Origin: Geofilum rhodophaeum
GTDB taxonomy: Bacteria; Bacteroidota; Bacteroidia; Bacteroidales; Marinilabiliaceae
NCBI RefSeq assembly: GCF_002210225.1
Contig: NZ_MWUJ01000002.1
Coordinates: forward strand, 282,933 to 346,932
Length of the DNA stretch: 64,000 nucleotides
Direction: 5' to 3'
Shown here: piece by piece, positions 27,296 to 35,905 of the stretch
Numbering within the stretch: position 1 is the first letter of the stretch
Layout of the letters: every line of letters begins with the position of its first letter
Position numbers and translations under genes: made by a program
Notes under the pieces: generated by a model
What the model was told of the DNA's origin: nothing
Database searches by the model: none
Seen by the model: only the letters and a program-made list of their open reading frames with translations

Positions 27296-28027
27296 ATGGC
27301 AGATTCTATTCCTTATGAAATGGAGGTGGAGGGCATCGGAAAGGTGTCCTTTCGTCGTCATCCGCGCACTACGCGACTGTCTATTCGCATTAAACCTCTG
27401 GAAGGGGTTCAGGTTCTGATGCCGCCTCATGGCACAGTCAATGAAGCGCTGGACTTTGTTCGTCTTAAAAGAGACTGGATTGTTCAGGGGCTTCATCAGA
27501 TGGCCCGACACGAAGCAGGCCAAACCTTGTTTGACGAGCAGAGTGAATTTAAAACGTGCAGTTTCCAGTTGAAAATTGAAAAAGCCGACCGTGGTGATGT
27601 GCGGCTCTTTTTGCACGACGGCGTTTTGCTGGTCCAGTATCCCCAACATCTTCCGGTGCAGCACCCACCCATACAGGAAGCCATTCGTTATGGCATCGAA
27701 GAGGCTTTGCGCAAGGCGGCGCACCGCCATTTGCCGACACGCCTGCAACAGCTGGCACAGCAATATGGATTTATTTACCAACGTGTTTTTATAAAAAACC
27801 TGAAGAGTCGCTGGGGCAGTTGTTCCGGCGTCAACAACATCAACCTGAACCTGCACCTGATGCGCTTGCCGGAGGCCCTGATCGACTATGTGCTTTTGCA
27901 TGAGCTCTGTCACACCCGGGAGAAGAACCACGGGCCCCGGTTTTGGGCGCTGCTCGACCGTTGTACCGGCGGACAGGCCCGGCAGCTCGACAGGGCCATG
28001 AAGGATTACCGCACCCGTATTTACTAA
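27296..28027 (+). CDS. YgjP-like metallopeptidase (DUF45)
   Basis: A 243-residue soluble protein of the SprT/YgjP-like metal-dependent hydrolase group. The zinc site is HELCHTREKNHGPRFW (about residues 202-217), HExxH plus a later His. The segment SRWGSCSGVNNINLNLHLM just before it is the family signature. Substrate and role are not established; the family often sits beside restriction genes, but here it stands alone. A convergent terminator follows. Confidence 0.92.
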   Translation: MADSIPYEMEVEGIGKVSFRRHPRTTRLSIRIKPLEGVQVLMPPHGTVNEALDFVRLKRDWIVQGLHQMARHEAGQTLFDEQSEFKTCSFQLKIEKADRGDVRLFLHDGVLLVQYPQHLPVQHPPIQEAIRYGIEEALRKAAHRHLPTRLQQLAQQYGFIYQRVFIKNLKSRWGSCSGVNNINLNLHLMRLPEALIDYVLLHELCHTREKNHGPRFWALLDRCTGGQARQLDRAMKDYRTRIY

Positions 28028-28032
28028 AAAAG

Positions 28033-28068
28033 AAAAGGGACGACGCGCAGTTGCAAGTCGTCCCTTTT
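28033..28068. terminator. Bidirectional terminator
   Basis: A perfect 12-bp stem (28033-28044 with 28057-28068), with A and T ends, between convergent genes. It serves either strand. Confidence 0.75.
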
Positions 28069-28101
28069 ACTAAGGGTGGGGTTAAGAAGGGTTGGTTAGG
28101 G

Positions 28102-28965
28102 TTAGAAATGGATCATCAGGTAGAGGTTGCCGTAGGCAGAGGGGAAAGTAGTTTGGAGACTGCGGCTGCGGTCGCCGGGACTAACTTCTCTGTCGCCGGT
28201 AAAGTAGATCGACTCTACCATGGTTTCGTAACTCTCGTTGGCCTGACTGCCTATGGTCTGTCCGTAAACCAGTCCCATTTCGGCACCGAGGCAAACTCCC
28301 GGCATCAGGTAGTACTCTGCACCGGTAAAGGCACCCAGTCCCAGGCTTACTTCTGCACCATAGTTTCTGGTCAGCGGACGCTGGGCAGCCGAACCACTGT
28401 AAGCAGCGGTTGAGGGAGCAGGATTCAATACGGTCATTTGGTTGCCGTATTCAAATTCCTCGTTGTACTTGGCATAGCCAAAGAACAGATCCCCGCCAAA
28501 GAAACCTCTCAAGCGGTTTTTCCCTCTAAACATCTGGTAGCCCAATTTCAAATCGTAATTGTTGCTGAGCTCGATGCGACGGTCTTCCACTTGGTTCTGA
28601 CTGAGCGGGTTTTCCATAAAAGCCGCATCGTCGGTTACGTAAAAGTTGTTGACGTCTTTTTCTGAATTGATGCGCAAGGCCAGACGAAGGGCTGCATCGT
28701 CGCTCAAAAAGTAGCGAAAATACAAAGTGTTGTCGCCCAAATTCAACTGGTTGTTGCTGCTGCCGTTGAAGGCATTGCCCAGGTAGTTCAGGAAGGGCGA
28801 GGCGTCGAAACCGATTCCGAAATCTCCGGCTTTGGGAAAGTATTCACTGCCCTGAGTGGTATTTTCCTCTTCTTGCTCCTGTTCGAAGGCCGCTGAATAG
28901 TCGTCCTGGGCAAAAACCCCGAACGAAAGCACACTCAGCAGGAATATTGTGCTGTATAATCTCAT
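28102..28965 (-). CDS. Outer-membrane beta-barrel protein
   Basis: 287 residues with a signal peptide cleaved after residue 19 (SFGVFA-Q), an acidic linker (EQEQEEENTTQ), then alternating amphipathic strands ending in aromatic residues (LYFRYF, LKLGYQM, AEYYLM) and a C-terminal Phe (LYLMIHF), the usual outer-membrane insertion signal. It resembles porin-like or OmpA-type barrel proteins of Bacteroidota with no assigned role. It follows the lipoprotein gene by 39 nt on the same strand, so the two are likely cotranscribed and may work together. Confidence 0.8.
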   Translation of the reverse strand: MRLYSTIFLLSVLSFGVFAQDDYSAAFEQEQEEENTTQGSEYFPKAGDFGIGFDASPFLNYLGNAFNGSSNNQLNLGDNTLYFRYFLSDDAALRLALRINSEKDVNNFYVTDDAAFMENPLSQNQVEDRRIELSNNYDLKLGYQMFRGKNRLRGFFGGDLFFGYAKYNEEFEYGNQMTVLNPAPSTAAYSGSAAQRPLTRNYGAEVSLGLGAFTGAEYYLMPGVCLGAEMGLVYGQTIGSQANESYETMVESIYFTGDREVSPGDRSRSLQTTFPSAYGNLYLMIHF

Positions 28966-29004
28966 TACAAATTTCTTTAAGTGTTTTACTTAATCAGATC
29001 CCGA

Positions 29005-29814
29005 CTACTCGTACAAGGTGCCTTCGCCAAAGCTCAAGTCGCCCAAAGCAGGTGAAGATTCATTGTAGGCGCTTACCGAACTGGTGTAACGATAGGTCTT
29101 GCGGTTGTTGTTATCTACTTCCCATTTCTTGCTGTAAGTAAATACGGCAGTGGTAGCCTCTCCCTTGGGCAGTGCTACAGTTACAATACCTACTGCGTCG
29201 CTGGTAACAGTGGTCGACCAGTCGCCATTGTGAAAGGTGATTTCGGCACCGGCAACCTCTTTTACGCCATCTTCAACATTGACAATGGCCCATACGGTGA
29301 AACGACGATCAACAAATTCTGCCAGATTGTCGAAATCCTCATCATCGTAGGTGATCTCGTGAATGCGGTGCTCGCCTGGCTTAACGTTGCCTACGGTGCT
29401 TCCACCTGTTTTCTTGAAGATTTTCTCCAGGGTTTCAGAAACTGAATTGAAAGCTTGCTTTTGTTCAAGCACAAATTCAGCAGGGGTAATGCGAACAGTA
29501 ACGCCCTGGCTGGTAACGGGGACTACTGATTCGATTTGTCCATTCTGTACATACACTGTGTCGATCCAGGTGCCTTTGGCGTTGGGGTTGAATTCGCTGT
29601 TGTCTACCGATACAAAGACTTTGGTTCCGTTGGGTGCATGCTCAAGTCCCAGTTCGGTTTTATCCAATTCGGCGTACAAATAAGCCGTTACCGTAGCTTC
29701 CTGGGTTTGGTCCAACACCAAAGAAGAGGTTTCCACATCGTCGTCGCAAGCGACAAAACTTACAGCAGCTGCTAAGAGGGCGAGGCCCATCAATTTCGAA
29801 CGAAAATAATTCAT
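29005..29814 (-). CDS. Lipoprotein of unknown function
   Basis: 269 residues with a type II signal peptide; the lipobox FVAC puts the lipid-carrying Cys at about residue 23. It is followed by DDD, the acidic context often seen in surface-exposed Bacteroidota lipoproteins. The rest is predicted all-beta (repeated VTV and ITF strands), suggesting two immunoglobulin-like folds, one around EVAGAEITFHNGDWSTTVTS that looks like a carboxypeptidase-regulatory-type domain. It is first gene of a two-gene unit with the barrel protein. Function unknown. Confidence 0.78.
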   Translation of the reverse strand: MNYFRSKLMGLALLAAAVSFVACDDDVETSSLVLDQTQEATVTAYLYAELDKTELGLEHAPNGTKVFVSVDNSEFNPNAKGTWIDTVYVQNGQIESVVPVTSQGVTVRITPAEFVLEQKQAFNSVSETLEKIFKKTGGSTVGNVKPGEHRIHEITYDDEDFDNLAEFVDRRFTVWAIVNVEDGVKEVAGAEITFHNGDWSTTVTSDAVGIVTVALPKGEATTAVFTYSKKWEVDNNNRKTYRYTSSVSAYNESSPALGDLSFGEGTLYE

Positions 29815-30337
29815 AACAATACAGTTAGAGTTGTTTTTAAAATAATAATTATTATGCTCTCACTAAATAATCGCTGAAAAACAGTCAGTTAAGACGTGTT
29901 TAAGAAATATTTCGGCTTTTTTTACAAAAGGAGACTAAATGGCTGGATTTTGAATCCCTGGTCTTTCTTTTTTTTAAAAAAAAAGCTAAAACATCCTTTA
30001 TTCATTTAAGTTGCTGATAATGAATATAAAACCAAAAACCGTGTCTCGTTTGACGAGTGCAAATTACGCGAAATGATAAACATAAACCAAACAGATATTG
30101 ATAAATAGAAAAGCTATCCTGACGAATGGTTACAAAACTTTGACGAACGATCGAAAATCGGTGACGAGTGCCAGAAATGGGTTGATGGAGGCCCTGGCCG
30201 CTCTGAAGGCAGCAGGCTAAGTGAAGGAGCTTGGGTGCTTTTTACAAAAGCCAAGTTCTTTTTCCTTTTTTGCTGGCAAAAGGGTCGAAATAATGTATTT
30301 TTATTGCCCCGAGTTTTTTACTTTAAAATGCCTTACT
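29815..30337. other. 523-nt intergenic region, AT-rich, with phased repeats
   Basis: No credible gene. It separates the leftward lipoprotein gene from the rightward dgt. It contains A/T runs (29960-29985) and four TGACGA-type repeats described separately. Frames that extend dgt upstream to 30221 lack family similarity. Confidence 0.6.
30051..30171. promoter_or_regulatory. TGACGA repeats, three with an exact 21-bp period
   Basis: TGACGAGTGC at 30051, TGACGAATGG at 30120, TGACGAACGA at 30141 and TGACGAGTGC at 30162. The last three are spaced exactly 21 bp apart, two helical turns. That spacing is used by regulators that bind direct repeats on one DNA face, such as LytTR-domain response regulators. 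The target gene is uncertain (lipoprotein operon or dgt). Confidence 0.55.
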
Positions 30338-31681
30338 ATGAAATGGGAAAGCTTGTTGTCGGGTCAACGCACCGGTCAGGCGGTCAGGCCCGGTGAGCAG
30401 CACGACCGAAGTCAGTTTCAGCGCGATTACGACCGACTGATTTTTTCTTCGCCTTTCAGGCGGTTGCAGGATAAAACTCAGGTTTTCCCCCTGCCGGGCA
30501 GTGTGTTTGTGCATAATCGTTTGACCCACAGTCTGGAGGTCGCCAGTGTAGCTCGTTCTCTGGGCAACAACATCAGTCACTTTTTGACCGGTGACTTGGG
30601 ATTGGACCTTCCGCTGGCCGGTGAGCTGGGGGCTGTCACGGCGGCTGCTTGTCTGGCCCACGATATGGGAAATCCGCCTTTTGGCCACAGCGGAGAGAAG
30701 GCCATCTCGCTCTTCTTTAAAGAAGGGGAAGGCCAAAAGTACCGTGCTTTGATTGACGATGAAGCTGTTTGGCGAGATATGATAGATTTCGAGGGCAACG
30801 CCAATGCTTTGCGCCTGCTTACCCACCAGTTTGCCGGTCGCCGCCAGGGCGGTTTTGGGCTCACCCTGACCACGGTGGCTTCCATTGTAAAGTATCCCTA
30901 TGCATCGGCTACCGAAGGGCTAAAAAAGTATGGTTTTTTTCAGAGTGAAAAGGCGACTTATCTGGACCTGGCCGAACGTTTGGGGTTGCAGGAACAAGCC
31001 GATCGTCCGGGTGTTTTTGCCCGTCACCCCTTGGTGTATCTGGTAGAAGCGGCCGACGACATCTGTTATCAAATAATGGATATTGAGGATGCCCATAAGT
31101 TGGGTATTTTAAGTACCGGGGAGACCCGCGACTTGTTGTTGGCATTTTTTGATCCGGTGCAGGAGGCCGATGCGCTGGAACGTATTGCGGCTACCTGCCG
31201 GGAGGTGACCGATACCAATGAGCAGATTGCCTTTATTCGGGCCTGGGTGATCGGTAAGTTGGTAAAACTTTGCACGGCCATATTTATTGAGCAGCACGAA
31301 GCCATTTTATCAGGACGCTTTAAAGGAGCCCTGATCGACCGGCTTTCAGGCTGTGCGGCAGCAGCGATGGAGGCTTGTGCCCGCACCGGTTATGAGGTGA
31401 TTTATTGTCACCCCAAGGTGGTGGAGATTGAAATAGCGGGCTTTCGCATCTTGGGCAGTCTGCTCAAGGAGTTTACCCATGCTGTGATGCATCCCGAAGA
31501 GCATCTCAGTCGACTTCTGCTGCCCTTTATTCCCCAACAATACCGCGTGGGGCCTGAAGCGGCAGTCCAACAAAAGATACAAACGGTGTTGGACTTTGTG
31601 TCGGGCATGACCGATGTTTACGCCCTTGACTTGTACCGCAAGATCAACGGCAGTAATGTGACAGGAAAACGATTAAATTAG
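30338..31681 (+). CDS. dgt: dGTP triphosphohydrolase family (dNTPase)
   Basis: An HD-domain enzyme that cleaves dNTPs to deoxynucleoside and triphosphate, shaping nucleotide pools. 447 residues. The metal site is built by NRLTHSLEVASVA (His), CLAHDMGNPPFGHSGE (HD pair) and LVEAADDICYQIMDIEDAHK (Asp). The N-terminal RDYDRLIFSSPFRRLQDKTQ signature is typical. The start MKWESLLSGQ at 30338 fits the family. The AbgT transporter gene begins 9 nt after the stop, so they form an operon. Confidence 0.95.
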   Translation: MKWESLLSGQRTGQAVRPGEQHDRSQFQRDYDRLIFSSPFRRLQDKTQVFPLPGSVFVHNRLTHSLEVASVARSLGNNISHFLTGDLGLDLPLAGELGAVTAAACLAHDMGNPPFGHSGEKAISLFFKEGEGQKYRALIDDEAVWRDMIDFEGNANALRLLTHQFAGRRQGGFGLTLTTVASIVKYPYASATEGLKKYGFFQSEKATYLDLAERLGLQEQADRPGVFARHPLVYLVEAADDICYQIMDIEDAHKLGILSTGETRDLLLAFFDPVQEADALERIAATCREVTDTNEQIAFIRAWVIGKLVKLCTAIFIEQHEAILSGRFKGALIDRLSGCAAAAMEACARTGYEVIYCHPKVVEIEIAGFRILGSLLKEFTHAVMHPEEHLSRLLLPFIPQQYRVGPEAAVQQKIQTVLDFVSGMTDVYALDLYRKINGSNVTGKRLN

Positions 31682-31689
31682 CATAAGGG

Positions 31690-33240
31690 ATGAGTAAGCA
31701 AAAGAAGAATGTGCCGGAGCAGCATACGGCCGCCAGCAGTGGACTGTTGAAATGGATTGAATTATTGGGCAATAAACTGCCCCATCCTTTTTGGATGTTT
31801 GTGTGGATCAGTGTGTTTATTGTGGGACTGAGTGCCGTGGCTGCTTTGTTGGGACTGAGTGCCGTTGATCCGGGGACGGGAACGGAGGTGGCTGCGCGAA
31901 ATTTGTTGTCGGGCTATGGTCTGCGTCGTTTTCTGGAAGAAATGGTGACCAACTTTGCTTATTTTGCTCCCTTTGGTCTGGTCCTCGTTATGTTGATGGG
32001 GGTGTCGGTGGCTGAGAAAGGGGGACTCCTGCCCATTGCTCTGCGTACCATGGCCTTTGCCGTACCTCGTAAGGTGGTGCTCCCGGTCATTTTTATCATT
32101 GGCGCCTGTGGCAATATTGGCTCCGATGCCGGTGTGGTGATTGTGCCGCCCATTGCCGCGCTGATTTTTATGCAAATGGGGCTGCATCCCATTGCCGGTC
32201 TCATTGCCGGCTATGCCGGGGCTACGGCGGGTTTTACCGCCAACTTTTTTATTGCGGGGACCGATGTGCTGTTGGCCGGAATCAGTACCGATGTGGCTGC
32301 GCGTATTGATCCCACGATGGAGATCAGCGCCACCGCCAACTGGTACTTTATGATCGTATCCACCATCATGCTGGGTTTGGGCGGAGCCTTTGTGGCTTCA
32401 CGTTTTACCATACCTGCCTGTCGCAATTTGGCCATTGGCGACGAGGGCGTTAAGGCTTTTGAAACCAAACCGGAGCTTACAGCGCTTGAGCGTAAAGGTC
32501 TGATTTATGCAGGCTGGTCGGCCCTGGCTGTTGTACTGGTGGTGTTGGCCCTGTTGGTTCCGGAGGGAGCTCCCTTACGCAATCAGGAAACAGGGGGCAT
32601 TGTGCCTTCGCCGTTTTTGCGGGGACTGGTGCCCATTTTATTCTTTTTCTTTGCCATCCCCGGCTATGTTTATGGTAAGATTACGGGGTCTATTAAAAAA
32701 CCCGATGATTTGCTGAAGCTGATGGAAGCCGGGATGAAGGATCTTTCGGGCTATATTGTTCTGATGCTGGTGGTGGCACAGTTCATTAACTTTTTCAGTT
32801 GGAGTCGCCTCGACACCATTTTGGCCATTAACGGGGCCCATTTTCTGGAGGCCAGCGGTCTCACCGGCCCCGTAATGTTCACCTTGTTTATGATCATTGT
32901 GGCCTTCCTGAATATTTTTATTGGCAGTGGTTCGGCCAAATGGGCCATTTTTGCGCCCATTTTTATTCCCATGCTGGCCCAATTGGGCTACAATCCCGCT
33001 TTTGTCCAGTTGATGTATCGGGTGGGCGACTCCATTACCAATGCTGTGAGTCCGCTCTATATTTATTTTCCGCTGCTTATTGGCTGGGTGAGGAAGTACG
33101 ACAAAAACGCCGGCATTGGCACCATCTTGTCGCTGCTTATACCCTACAGCGCTGTATTGTTTGTGATGTGGGTGGTCTTGCTTTTTGTATGGTATTGGCT
33201 GGGTTTGCCGATCGGGGTGGGCGAAGGCATTTATCTGTAG
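31690..33240 (+). CDS. AbgT-family transporter
   Basis: 516 residues and about eleven to thirteen membrane helices. Family marks are GNKLPHPFWMFVWISVFI at the start, GACGNIGSDAGVVIVPPIAA (about 137), GYAGATAGFTANFFIAGTD (about 176) and FIGSGSAKWAIFAPIF (about 415). AbgT members import p-aminobenzoyl-glutamate or export sulphonamides (MtrF, YdaH); which applies here cannot be decided from sequence. It is second gene after dgt. Confidence 0.94.
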   Translation: MSKQKKNVPEQHTAASSGLLKWIELLGNKLPHPFWMFVWISVFIVGLSAVAALLGLSAVDPGTGTEVAARNLLSGYGLRRFLEEMVTNFAYFAPFGLVLVMLMGVSVAEKGGLLPIALRTMAFAVPRKVVLPVIFIIGACGNIGSDAGVVIVPPIAALIFMQMGLHPIAGLIAGYAGATAGFTANFFIAGTDVLLAGISTDVAARIDPTMEISATANWYFMIVSTIMLGLGGAFVASRFTIPACRNLAIGDEGVKAFETKPELTALERKGLIYAGWSALAVVLVVLALLVPEGAPLRNQETGGIVPSPFLRGLVPILFFFFAIPGYVYGKITGSIKKPDDLLKLMEAGMKDLSGYIVLMLVVAQFINFFSWSRLDTILAINGAHFLEASGLTGPVMFTLFMIIVAFLNIFIGSGSAKWAIFAPIFIPMLAQLGYNPAFVQLMYRVGDSITNAVSPLYIYFPLLIGWVRKYDKNAGIGTILSLLIPYSAVLFVMWVVLLFVWYWLGLPIGVGEGIYL

Positions 33241-33356
33241 CTTGAAAATCAGGGCTTTGTTTGGAAAAGTTTATTTTTTTAGATATTTTTCAAGCCGAGC
33301 TCTGACCCCCATAAAGCAAAATATCAGAAGTCAGAACCATTAATACCCTTAAACGT

Positions 33357-34076
33357 ATGCCGTACCGTCGCTTGCCCAATACCGATCAGGCAAGATTGCG
33401 TGCCTTAAAGGCAGCTGTGCGCAAAGCAGCTGATTTGAGTGTTCGTGAATTGGCTTTTTCTCAAAGTACCCTATTGCAATTGAAGGGCTTTTATCCTCAT
33501 TTTGAGCAGGTCCTGCAGCAGTACCAGCACAATCGTGAGCGACAGGCCGGTATTGGTAAACTTCTGGGTGAGCATTTTAAGGCGGCACGACTCTACGTAT
33601 CGCACTTTCTGCAAGTGCTTAACTTCTGTATTGCGCGGGGCGAACTGAAGCCCCAGGTCCGTAAGTTCTTCAACATTGATCCCGGGCATCGCTCGGTTCC
33701 TGAAATTGGGACCGAACAACAACTCTTCGATTGGGGGAAGGTGGTAATTCAAGGTGAGGAGGCGCGGATGGCCACCGGGGCCACGCGTATTTATAATCCT
33801 TCCCTGGCCATGGTTAAGGTGAAGTACGAGAGGTTTGAGGAGACTTATAATTTGCACAAGGATTTGTTGGCGACTTCCACGAAGCTGATGGAGAAAGTGG
33901 CCGAGTTTCGTACGCAGGCCGATCGACTCATCATCCAGCTCTGGAATGAAATTGAAAGTTTCTATGACCACCTGGAGCCGGTGGAACGCCGCAGACGTTG
34001 CAGTGATTTTGGCGTGGTCTATGTCTATCGCCCCTCGGAGAAGGAAGACGTGGCCGGGGGCACTGCCCTGGATTGA
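33357..34076 (+). CDS. Conserved helical protein of unknown function
   Basis: 239 residues, predicted soluble and mostly alpha-helical, with no signal peptide, membrane helix or catalytic motif I can name. Features: a basic N-terminus (MPYRRLP, KAAVRKAADL), a helical core with regular hydrophobic spacing (HFKAARLYVSHFLQVLNFCI), and a helical C-terminal half (LIIQLWNEIESFYDHLEP) before YGV-type VYVYRPSE. It looks like a four-helix-bundle protein. Its last 52 nt overlap, tail to tail, the CPBP protease gene, so the C-terminus is constrained by another gene. Confidence 0.7.
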   Translation: MPYRRLPNTDQARLRALKAAVRKAADLSVRELAFSQSTLLQLKGFYPHFEQVLQQYQHNRERQAGIGKLLGEHFKAARLYVSHFLQVLNFCIARGELKPQVRKFFNIDPGHRSVPEIGTEQQLFDWGKVVIQGEEARMATGATRIYNPSLAMVKVKYERFEETYNLHKDLLATSTKLMEKVAEFRTQADRLIIQLWNEIESFYDHLEPVERRRRCSDFGVVYVYRPSEKEDVAGGTALD

Positions 34077-34960
34077 TTTTTTTTCAGCAGCATAAGAATA
34101 CCTCCAGTCAGTACTCCACTCAGCAGCAGCAGCCAAAGTGCGGGGGCGCTTTGTTCCATGCTTAAGGGATTCACATCTGGTTGGGAGAACCGGTAATAGT
34201 AGAAGAGAAACAGGGCCAGCAGGTTGTTGATGAAATGGCCGGCGACGGGATACCAGAGACTTTTTCCGTACAGGAGAAGATAGCCCAGGAGGGCACCGAG
34301 AAAAAGGCGCGGGAAAAAAGTCAGGAACTGTAGGTGCATGGCACTGAAGAGAAGGGCCGTCAGCCAAATGGCTGTGTGCGGTCTGCCCAACCAGCGCTGC
34401 AGCATAGGCTGCAGGCTGCCTCGAAACAACATCTCTTCGCCCAGGGCAGGCAGGACGACCATCATAAGCAGGTTGAGAAGCAGGGGCATGGTGCCCCGGG
34501 TGTCCAAAAAGCGGTAAAGGGTTTTGTTGACTGTCTCCTCCGACTGGTGCATCCATTCGCTGAGTCCACGCAGGCCTTCGGGCAGGGTGGGCTGTAAGGC
34601 CTCACTGGCCAGCCAAAGGACCAGAGGCTGGGCCGCAATAATCAGGCATATGGACAGGAGGAGGCCCGGCACTGAAGGTCTTTTGAAAAACAAACCGGTG
34701 CGGAGGCTGTCTGAAAAAAGGCGTGCGGCCAAAAGTGCCGGAACAATAAAGAGTCCTACACTTTGCAGTACTTGCAGGTACTTGAGCTGAGGCAAAGATG
34801 GTTGACCCTGCATCCAGGCCTCCCATAGGGTAGTTCCACCAAAGGGCAGCAAAAGCAGCATGCCCAAAAGGCTTACAACAAAAACCGAAACGGGCATTAA
34901 CAAAAGGAGGATAAGCAGCTGAAGAAGCGGGTGGCTGTTTTTGAATGGGGCGTTGGACAT
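34025..34960 (-). CDS. CPBP-family intramembrane glutamic protease
   Basis: 311 residues with about eight membrane helices. The catalytic motif EEMLFRG (EExxxR) lies at about residue 175, followed by conserved His residues in later helices (MHLQFL and GHFINNLLALF). The family includes Rce1-like proteases and bacteriocin-immunity proteins; the substrate here is unknown. Start MSNAPFKN at 34960; an upstream TTG-type extension to 35023 lacks support. The 3' end overlaps the convergent helical-protein gene by 52 nt. Confidence 0.88.
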   Translation of the reverse strand: MSNAPFKNSHPLLQLLILLLLMPVSVFVVSLLGMLLLLPFGGTTLWEAWMQGQPSLPQLKYLQVLQSVGLFIVPALLAARLFSDSLRTGLFFKRPSVPGLLLSICLIIAAQPLVLWLASEALQPTLPEGLRGLSEWMHQSEETVNKTLYRFLDTRGTMPLLLNLLMMVVLPALGEEMLFRGSLQPMLQRWLGRPHTAIWLTALLFSAMHLQFLTFFPRLFLGALLGYLLLYGKSLWYPVAGHFINNLLALFLFYYYRFSQPDVNPLSMEQSAPALWLLLLSGVLTGGILMLLKKNQSRAVPPATSSFSEGR

Positions 34961-35187
34961 CTTACTTTCTTTTGTTTTTGTTTCAAAACTAACAATTTTC
35001 CGGATATGTACGGGGGCGGACAAAGCCCTGTACGATATCGTACAGAATGTTGGTGGATAAGTGTGGGTTTTTCCTTGTTTGACGCGGATTGTAAAGCTTT
35101 TATCTAAAATATGCAGCTCTTTTCAATTTGTGGCAAGATAGTTGTTTAAAGTTGCAACGTATTGTTAATACCCTAATATTAGTTACG

Positions 35188-35901
35188 ATGAGTAAGTCCA
35201 TAATCCGCGTGGAGGCCCTGCACAAATCCTATGTAAACGGCAAGAACTCGCTGCATGTCCTGAAAGGTTTGACGATGAATATTCAGGAAGGAGAGATGGT
35301 TTCCATTATGGGCTCCTCCGGCTCAGGGAAATCGACCCTGTTGAATGTTTTGGGCATACTGGACAATTACGATGCAGGCAGCTATCATCTTGATGGAATC
35401 CCCATTACGCGCATGAATGAAACCAAAGCGGCACGCTACCGGAATCAATACATTGGTTTCGTTTTCCAGTCCTTCAACCTGATCTCTTTCAAGAATGCTG
35501 TCGAAAATGTAGCACTTCCGCTCTATTACCAGGGCGTGAGTCGAAAAAAACGCAACGACTTAGCCCTCGAATACCTCGGGCGCATGGGCTTACGGGAATG
35601 GGCGCACCACCTGCCCTCGGAGTTGTCGGGGGGACAAAAACAGCGTTTGGCCATTGCCCGGGCGCTGATTTCCAAGCCAAAGATGATTTTGGCAGATGAA
35701 CCCACCGGAGCGCTCGATTCCCAGACCTCTCGAGAGGTGATGGAGCTGCTTAAGGAGGTTAATCAGACCGGGATAGCGATGGTAATTGTAACGCACGAAA
35801 ACGAGATTGCGGCACAAACCCGCCGCATCATTCGCCTGCGCGACGGCATCATCGAATCCGATGAGGTAAATGCTGATTTTCAAACGCTGCCGAACACCTG
35901 A
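35188..35901 (+). CDS. MacB-type ABC transporter ATP-binding protein
   Basis: 237 residues. Walker A GSSGSGKSTLLNVL (about 45), Q-loop VFQSFNL, signature LSGGQKQRLAIAR (about 150) and Walker B MILADEPTGALDSQ (about 172), with the switch His in VIVTHE. The sequence class is that of MacB/LolD-like type VII ABC systems. It is first of five genes encoding a tripartite exporter. Start MSKSIIRVEALHKSY. The permease gene follows 4 nt after the stop. Confidence 0.96.
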   Translation: MSKSIIRVEALHKSYVNGKNSLHVLKGLTMNIQEGEMVSIMGSSGSGKSTLLNVLGILDNYDAGSYHLDGIPITRMNETKAARYRNQYIGFVFQSFNLISFKNAVENVALPLYYQGVSRKKRNDLALEYLGRMGLREWAHHLPSELSGGQKQRLAIARALISKPKMILADEPTGALDSQTSREVMELLKEVNQTGIAMVIVTHENEIAAQTRRIIRLRDGIIESDEVNADFQTLPNT

Positions 35902-35905
35902 AGTT

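Noticed and set aside
29955..29990. T-run/A-run near 29960-29985 as an intrinsic terminator
   Set aside because: Stem would be A-T only and it lies upstream of both flanking genes, not after a stop codon.
30221..30337. Upstream extension of dgt
   Set aside because: The extra 39 codons do not resemble the family and lie in AT-rich intergenic sequence.
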